10,694 nucleotides of DNA. It comes from Geodermatophilaceae bacterium. GTDB taxonomy: Bacteria > Actinomycetota > Actinomycetes > Mycobacteriales > Geodermatophilaceae. A program made the translations under genes and the position numbers. The stretch covers positions 1 to 10,694 of the forward strand of contig JACCQS010000280.1 in NCBI GenBank assembly GCA_013814015.1, given 5' to 3'. A model generated the notes under the pieces. It was given only the letters and a program-made list of their open reading frames with translations, was not told the origin of the DNA and ran no database searches. Shown in pieces: positions 6,296 to 10,694 of the stretch. Each line of letters begins with the position of its first letter. Within the stretch, counting starts at the first letter, position 1.

Positions 6296-6898
6296 GTGGA
6301 GGGGGAAACTTTCGGCCCCTACCGGATCGAGAAGCTTCTCGGTCGCGGTGGGATGGGTGAGGTCTACCGGGCCTACGACGAGAGCCAGAAGCGGATCGTC
6401 GCACTCAAGCTGCTCTCCCCACACCTAGCTAGCGACGAGAGCTACCGCGCGCGCTTCCGGCGAGAGTCCGAACTTGCCGCACGACTGCGTGAGGCGCACG
6501 TGATCCCGATCCACCGCTACGGCGAGATCGAGGGCCGGCGCTTCCTCGACATGCGTCTGGTTGAAGGATCCGATCTCGCGAAATTGCTCCAAGACCAGGG
6601 CGCCCTGCCAGCCGGCCGCGCCGTCGCGATCATCAGCCAGGTGGCCAGAGCGCTCGACGCAGCGCACGCCGATCGGCTGATCCACCGCGACGTGAAACCG
6701 TCCAACGTCCTGGTCAGTGACCGCGACGAGGACAGCGACGACGACTTCGTGTATCTCGTCGACTTCGGGATCGCCCGAGCGGCCGAGGACGAGCAGGGCC
6801 TGACCAAGACAGGGTCTGCGTTGGGCAGCTTCGATTACATGGCTCCGGAGCGCTTTCTCGAAGGGACGCTGGACCCGCGGTGTTGGTGTCAGCAGTGA
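6296..6898 (+). pseudogene. Truncated Hanks-type Ser/Thr protein kinase (N-lobe and catalytic loop only)
   Basis: The 200-residue reading frame matches the first two thirds of a bacterial Ser/Thr kinase domain: glycine loop GRGGMGEV (16-23), ATP-anchoring lysine in VALK (K38), helix-C Glu (E57), catalytic loop HRDVKPSN (130-137), DFG (156-158) and APE (183-185). An acidic stretch SDRDEDSDDD (141-150) sits between catalytic loop and DFG. Similarity stops after TLDPR (191-195), where the next residues should be the conserved D-V-Y/W-S/A segment. Instead CWCQQ and a stop follow. The rest of the C-lobe, transmembrane helix and any sensor domain are missing and are not found elsewhere in the window. 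The GTG start at 6296 has GGGGA at 6282-6286. The catalytic residues are intact, but a kinase without its C-lobe is unlikely to fold as an active enzyme, so I call it a remnant. A short stable fragment with a non-catalytic role remains possible. Confidence 0.8.
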
Positions 6899-6915
6899 GT
6901 CGGCGCAACCGGCGC

Positions 6916-8313
6916 TCAGCTGCCGAAGATGCCGCAGTCCGCGCCGCCATTGATGAACCCCTGGCGAAACACGTCGACGAGCTGGAATCCGGAAAGCCCC
7001 ACCTCGGGCAGGATCTCACGCCGGGAGCCGTACTCGATGAGGAAGATGACTGCTTCGTCGATGTCACCGGGGCTGATGGTGGAGCTGTCAGCCAGGCTGC
7101 CGAGGTAGAACCGCGCCGCGAACCAGCCTGTCGCACAGACCGCTGCTGAGATGGCCTCCGACCCCCGGATGGAACGGTCGACAGCGTTGCGAGCGGCCAG
7201 TGCGTAGGGCAATGAGATCGCCGTCGTCACCGCGAAGTCGCCGATCTCCTCGGCGATCACCTGGGTCAGGTCGGACTCATCGAAGGCGACGGTGTTGTCG
7301 TTCGGGCAGAAACTGATGTCGCGCTCCACGGGTTCGCCGCCGCAATCGGGGGCATTCCCGTCGAAGGCGACCAGTGCTGGTGCGACGAAGGATTGTTGCC
7401 CGACCTCGTCGAAGGCAGATTCCCAGAAGGTCTCGAGCGTCCGGTCGCTGATCACGACCGCCTCCTCGTAGGAGACGTTGCCGGTCCCGTCGTCATCGGA
7501 GCTGAATCCGGCCAGAGTGAACAGTCGTTCGTCGTCATAGTTGTCCCGACAGGCTTGCGCCCCGCTGTCGAAACCCTCTTGGAAGGCGGAGACCCGATCG
7601 AAGTACGAGCCGTGGGCGCGGTCGTCCTCCGCGGCCGTTCCGGGCTCGTCTCGAAGGAGCAGGAATCCGCGGATGACATCGTCGAGTTCCGGCGCGCGGA
7701 TGTTGAAATGCTTCGCGTTGTCCTCGGCGACCCAGCCGGTCCACGCTCCGGCGAAGCAGTCGGCCTGGGTCTCGTACACGATGGACAGCTCTGACGGCGG
7801 TGCTTCACGTCCCTGTACGGCATGGCCGAACTCGTGGGCCATGACCAGCGCCGGTAGGAAGCGGCCGTAGTCGGCAGCCAAGGCCTCGAGCAGGGTCCGG
7901 TCGTAGACGATGTTGTCACCGCCACCGCCGGACTGCGGGAAACAGTAGAAGGCGTTGTTGGCGACGTTCTCGGGATCGTCGTCCAAGCAGCCGATGTCGT
8001 TGGGGTAGTCGTCAGGGTCGAAGTCGTCAGGGTCGATCGAGTAGTAGCCGCCGGTCAGTGGCTCGAACTCGGTCTCGTAGACATCGGGAAAGACCTGGGA
8101 CCAGTAGTCGTTGATGTCGGCCAAGGCATTGCGCGCCGTCTGGTCGATCTCGCTGTCGGTCGAACCGACGATCTCGAAGTCGGAGTTGGCCACGTCCATC
8201 CGGAGCCCGTTTGCCGGGGATGGGGCGCCGGTCACCGTGCTGGAGCACCCGGTTGCGAGCACTCCCACTGCGACCAAGATTGTCAGGCCGTGCGACGCCG
8301 TGGCGGACCTCAT
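6916..8313 (-). CDS. Secreted lipoprotein zinc metallopeptidase (neutral zinc metallopeptidase, YpfJ-like), copy 1
   Basis: The 465-residue protein begins with a lipoprotein signal peptide: a short basic start, hydrophobic stretch TILVAVGVLA, and lipobox ATGC with lipidated C23. It should be anchored outside the cytoplasmic membrane. The zinc site HEFGH (160-164) is followed by ETQAD (181-185), which supplies the likely third ligand as in the neutral zinc metallopeptidase family (Pfam Zn_peptidase type). A further domain of about 250 residues extends past the catalytic core and includes STISPGDIDEAVIFL (411-425); E. coli YpfJ, at about 290 residues, lacks room for this. The mature part has eight cysteines (109, 124, 186, 255, 324, 336, 393, 460) and is strongly acidic, for example DPDDFDPDDYPND (95-107). 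ATG 8313 was chosen for the signal peptide and the AGAGGGGAAG ribosome site (8319-8328, 5-base spacing). The next gene upstream is its paralogue. The protein substrate is unknown. Confidence 0.9.
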   Translation of the reverse strand: MRSATASHGLTILVAVGVLATGCSSTVTGAPSPANGLRMDVANSDFEIVGSTDSEIDQTARNALADINDYWSQVFPDVYETEFEPLTGGYYSIDPDDFDPDDYPNDIGCLDDDPENVANNAFYCFPQSGGGGDNIVYDRTLLEALAADYGRFLPALVMAHEFGHAVQGREAPPSELSIVYETQADCFAGAWTGWVAEDNAKHFNIRAPELDDVIRGFLLLRDEPGTAAEDDRAHGSYFDRVSAFQEGFDSGAQACRDNYDDERLFTLAGFSSDDDGTGNVSYEEAVVISDRTLETFWESAFDEVGQQSFVAPALVAFDGNAPDCGGEPVERDISFCPNDNTVAFDESDLTQVIAEEIGDFAVTTAISLPYALAARNAVDRSIRGSEAISAAVCATGWFAARFYLGSLADSSTISPGDIDEAVIFLIEYGSRREILPEVGLSGFQLVDVFRQGFINGGADCGIFGS

Positions 8314-8318
8314 TCGAT

Positions 8319-8328
8319 CTTCCCCTCT
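8319..8328 (-). promoter_or_regulatory. Ribosome binding site deciding the ATG start of metallopeptidase copy 1
   Basis: AGAGGGGAAG lies five bases before ATG 8313 on the minus strand and supports this start over the in-frame ATG at 8535 inside the upstream paralogue. Confidence 0.8.
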
Positions 8329-8372
8329 GGGCTGCACCCACCCGGGCGCGCCGTATCGCAATCGTGCGGCAC

Positions 8373-8381
8373 GCAGCATAA
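8373..8381 (-). promoter_or_regulatory. Possible -10 region before metallopeptidase copy 1
   Basis: On the minus strand the gap between the two peptidase genes (8314-8407) contains TTATGCTGC, with TATGCT fitting TANNNT and a predicted leader of about 55 bases. No convincing -35 box is seen 16-18 bases upstream. It would let copy 1 be expressed apart from glgB and copy 2, although read-through across 94 bases is also plausible. Confidence 0.3.
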
Positions 8382-8407
8382 GACCGAAGTGAGGGCGCCC
8401 CGAAATT

Positions 8408-9841
8408 TCAGCCGTCCAGACCTTCGACGCCACAGGCGTCGGGTCCCACCACGAAGCCACGCCGGAAGAAGTCCACGAGCTGGAAGCCGGAAAGGTCGGC
8501 CTCGGGAAGCACCTCGCGTCGGGTGGCCTGCTCAACCAGGAAGATCACCGCCTCGTCGATGTCCCCGGGCGAGATGGTGGAGCCTTCGCCTTCCTCGAAC
8601 GGGATGTCGCCGTCGGCGAAGGTCGAGGAGTACCAGCCAGCCAGACAGACCGCCGCCGCCAACGACTCGCCCTCCTCGATCGGCCGGTCCAGGGCCTGCA
8701 GGACCGCGAAGCTGTACGGGATGGCCACCGCCATGATCACCGCGTAGTCCCCGATCTCCGCGTGCAGCGCCTCGGTGAGCTCCGCCTCGTCGAAGCTGAC
8801 CGTGTTGTCCGAGGCACAGAAGTTGATGTCGCCCGGCTGGTCCTGGCCATCGCAGTCAGGGGCGTCGCCATCGAAGCCGACCAACTCCGGGAGAGAAAAG
8901 TCCACGCCCGCCGAGTCCAGGATGTCGGTCCAGAACGCTCCCAGCGAGCTGTCTGCGATCTCGAAGGTCTGGTCGTAGGAGGCATTGCCGGACGGGTCAT
9001 TGGGCTGGAACTCGATCTGGGTGAAGATCCGATCGTCGTCGAAGTTGTCCCGGCAGGCGGGAGGCCCGTCGTCGAAGCCCTCCTGGAATGCTGACGTCCG
9101 GTCGAAGTAGGAGCCGTGCGAGCTGTCCCCATCGGGATCCTCGCCGACCGGGTCACGAAACTCCACCAGACCGCGGATCAGGTCGTCCAACTCTGGCGCA
9201 CGGATGTTGAAGTGCTCCGCTGCGTCGGTGGCCACCCAGCCGGTCCAGGCTCCTGCGAAGCAGTCGGCCTGGGTTTCGGCGACGATCGTCTTGTCGGAGT
9301 CGACGCCTTCGCGACCCTGGATGGCGTGCCCGAACTCGTGCGCGATCACCATGGCCGGGAGGAAGGGGCCGTAGTCGTTCTTGAGCTGCTCGAGCAGGGT
9401 GCGGTCGAAGGCGATCAGGTCACCGTCGTTGCCGGCCAGGCAGTAGTACGCGTTTCCGGACACGTTGTCGACCAGATCCTCGAGGCATCGATCGTTCTCG
9501 ATCGCATCGGGATAGTCGTCGGGATTGAAGTTATCCGGGTCGACGGAGTAATAGCCGCCTTCCAGCGGCGGAAACTCGGTGCCGAAGACCTCGGGAAACT
9601 GTTGCTCCCAGAACGTGTTGAGGTCGGCCAGTGCGTTTCGCACCAGCCCGTCGACCTCCCCGTCGCCGGCTCCGAAGATCTCGAGTTCGGAGTCGGCCAC
9701 GTCCTGCCGGATGCCGTTCACCGGACTCGACGCGCCGGTAACGACCGTCGTACAAGCTGTGAGCGTCAGCGCTGCGGATACGAGGACTATGGGGACAAAG
9801 TGCCGGAGTGGTGTCGTTCGCGGCTTCGCCGTGCTGGTCAC
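8408..9841 (-). CDS. Secreted lipoprotein zinc metallopeptidase (neutral zinc metallopeptidase, YpfJ-like), copy 2
   Basis: The 477-residue paralogue of the neighbouring peptidase has the same plan. A signal peptide ends in a textbook lipobox LTAC with lipidated C30. The zinc site is HEFGH (168-172), with ETQAD (189-193) for the third ligand. The long C-terminal part contains STISPGDIDEAVIFL (421-435), identical to copy 1. Its eight mature cysteines (119, 134, 194, 263, 330, 342, 399, 470) line up one-to-one with those of copy 1. It differs by small insertions, such as the EEGEG segment before STISPGD and a slightly longer C-terminus. The GTG start at 9841 was chosen because it gives the signal peptide and has a strong ribosome site, GGAGGGAG (9849-9856, 7-base spacing). 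That start overlaps the glgB stop by 4 bases, so translation is probably coupled to glgB. The peptidase acts outside the membrane; its substrate is unknown. Confidence 0.9.
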   Translation of the reverse strand: MTSTAKPRTTPLRHFVPIVLVSAALTLTACTTVVTGASSPVNGIRQDVADSELEIFGAGDGEVDGLVRNALADLNTFWEQQFPEVFGTEFPPLEGGYYSVDPDNFNPDDYPDAIENDRCLEDLVDNVSGNAYYCLAGNDGDLIAFDRTLLEQLKNDYGPFLPAMVIAHEFGHAIQGREGVDSDKTIVAETQADCFAGAWTGWVATDAAEHFNIRAPELDDLIRGLVEFRDPVGEDPDGDSSHGSYFDRTSAFQEGFDDGPPACRDNFDDDRIFTQIEFQPNDPSGNASYDQTFEIADSSLGAFWTDILDSAGVDFSLPELVGFDGDAPDCDGQDQPGDINFCASDNTVSFDEAELTEALHAEIGDYAVIMAVAIPYSFAVLQALDRPIEEGESLAAAVCLAGWYSSTFADGDIPFEEGEGSTISPGDIDEAVIFLVEQATRREVLPEADLSGFQLVDFFRRGFVVGPDACGVEGLDG

Positions 9842-10694
9842 GCAGGCACTCCCTCCGCCGGTGGGTCGACGACGCCTTCGGTTGCCAGCGGTACTTCCGG
9901 TTCGAGCCACAGGGCACCCAGTGGCGGAAGCGACACCGTAGCCGAGCAGGGCTGACCGTGCCAGGCGTTCCCGTTGGCTTCGACGCGGCCGAGATTCCCG
10001 ACCCCGGACCCCCCGTAGGCTTCTGCATCGGTGTTGACCAATTCGACCCACGAGCCCTTGCTCGGCAGGCCGACCTGATACCCGTGGTGCGGAACCGAGG
10101 AGAAGTTCGCGATGCAGGCCACGACCGAGCCGTCGGTGCCGTAGCGCAGGAACGAGAAGACGTTGTTGGCGCCGTCATTGGCATCGATCCACTCGAACCC
10201 GGCCGGGTCGGTGTCCTGGGACCAGATGGCCGGGCAGCTGCGATAGGCCTTGTTCAGGTCGCTGACCAGCAGCTGCAGTCCGGCATGGCCAGGGTCATCG
10301 AGCAGGCCCCAGTCCAGCGACGAGCCCTCGGCCCATTCGCTGCGCTGACCGAATTCACTGCCCATGAACAACAACTGTTTGCCGGGGTGCGCCCACATGT
10401 AGGCGGCCAACAGTCTGAGCGTGGCCAGCTGTTGCCAGCGATCACCGGGAACCTTGCCCAGCAATGATCCCTTGCCGTGCACGACCTCGTCGTGGCTGAT
10501 CGGCAGGATGTAGTTCTCCGAGAAGGCATACATCATGGCGAAGGTCATCTGGTTGTGATGGTATGAACGGTGAATCGGTTGGCGGGCAACGTAGTCCAGA
10601 GTGTCGTGCATCCAGCCCATGTTCCATTTGAAGCCGAATCCGAGGCCACCGAGATAGGTCGGTCGGGTCACCCCTGGCCAGGCGGTGGACTCCT
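9838..10694 (-). CDS. glgB: 1,4-alpha-glucan branching enzyme GlgB, C-terminal 284 residues, 5' end outside window
   Basis: The fragment starts inside the GH13 catalytic barrel at the EST part of the family's EEST motif, whose Glu is the acid/base catalyst. It runs through GGLGFGFKWNMGWMHDTLDY, SHDEVVHGK (visible 66-74, with the Asp that binds substrate next to the His), FMGSEFGQ and SLDWGLL to the C-terminal beta domain, which ends LPPLGALWLEPE. These match E. coli GlgB closely in order. The enzyme forms alpha-1,6 branches in glycogen in the cytoplasm. The last 20 or so residues past LWLEPE are a small Pro/Glu/Ala tail with no known function. The catalytic nucleophile Asp lies upstream of the window. 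The stop codon overlaps the GTG start of the lipoprotein peptidase by 4 bases. Confidence 0.96.
   Translation of the reverse strand, partial: ESTAWPGVTRPTYLGGLGFGFKWNMGWMHDTLDYVARQPIHRSYHHNQMTFAMMYAFSENYILPISHDEVVHGKGSLLGKVPGDRWQQLATLRLLAAYMWAHPGKQLLFMGSEFGQRSEWAEGSSLDWGLLDDPGHAGLQLLVSDLNKAYRSCPAIWSQDTDPAGFEWIDANDGANNVFSFLRYGTDGSVVACIANFSSVPHHGYQVGLPSKGSWVELVNTDAEAYGGSGVGNLGRVEANGNAWHGQPCSATVSLPPLGALWLEPEVPLATEGVVDPPAEGVPA
9849..9856 (-). promoter_or_regulatory. Ribosome binding site deciding the GTG start of metallopeptidase copy 2
   Basis: On the minus strand GGAGGGAG lies within the last codons of glgB, seven bases before GTG 9841. It supports this start over the longer in-frame opening at 10051, which would run through glgB and place a signal peptide in the middle of the protein. 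Confidence 0.8.

Noticed and set aside
6880..7149. Continuation of the kinase by a simple frameshift into the next open frame
   Set aside because: That frame is antisense to the peptidase C-terminus and shows none of the kinase C-lobe motifs, so DNA is missing rather than shifted.
8390..8407. GGGCGCCC palindrome in the gap between peptidase genes as a terminator
   Set aside because: It is only 8 bases with no loop and no T-run, and such words are frequent by chance in GC-rich DNA.
9116..9955. 279-residue plus-strand open frame opposite metallopeptidase copy 2
   Set aside because: It is a mirror of the acidic Asp/Glu-rich peptidase codons; no motif and no ribosome site of note.
1..10694. CRISPR array, tRNA, insertion sequence or defence system
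   Set aside because: There are no regularly spaced repeats beyond the single 33-base pair, no tRNA-like cloverleaf noticed, no transposase and no defence-type domain.

Overview
The window is high-GC DNA with GTG starts, 4-base stop/start overlaps, an isobutyryl-CoA-mutase-type gene, a MeaB GTPase, a Hanks-type kinase and a CnoX/YbbN-like thioredoxin-TPR protein. This points to an actinobacterium; genus cannot be decided from the sequence. Coding density is high: no stretch over 300 bases lacks a gene. I see no tRNA, rRNA, CRISPR array or insertion sequence.

Bases 1-5137 (+ strand) look like acyl-CoA metabolism. The 3' end of a thiolase overlaps meaB by 4 bases, and meaB overlaps a PYROXD2/phytoene-desaturase-like FAD oxidoreductase by 14 bases, so these three probably form one transcript. 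A 103-base gap with two tandem hairpin repeats separates them from a MarR-family regulator. After that comes a 59-base AT-rich gap with a perfect 12-bp palindrome lying over a predicted promoter, and then the large subunit of a B12-dependent acyl-CoA mutase. The mutase has the residues expected of isobutyryl-CoA mutase (F82, Q200) rather than methylmalonyl-CoA mutase (Tyr, Arg). Its cobalamin-binding small subunit is not in the window. My reading is that the MarR protein controls the mutase, MeaB protects or reloads a B12 mutase, and the thiolase and mutase serve breakdown or interconversion of C4 acyl-CoAs.

Bases 5181-6898 (+) hold a thioredoxin-TPR co-chaperone-like gene and a Ser/Thr protein kinase gene cut off just after the APE motif. 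The kinase lacks the whole C-lobe and any membrane or sensor part.

Bases 6916-10694 (- strand) run in the opposite direction: the 3' part of glgB (glycogen branching enzyme) overlaps by 4 bases a secreted zinc-metallopeptidase lipoprotein gene, which is followed by a paralogous copy. The two peptidases share the HEFGH and ETQAD motifs, a lipobox and eight aligned extracytoplasmic cysteines. The second copy ends 17 bases from the broken kinase end, so that junction looks like the site of an old rearrangement.

Most of the window is recognisable. The items most worth a second look are the palindrome over the leaderless mutase promoter, the C4-type mutase assignment, the tandem hairpins, the peptidase pair and the kinase truncation.
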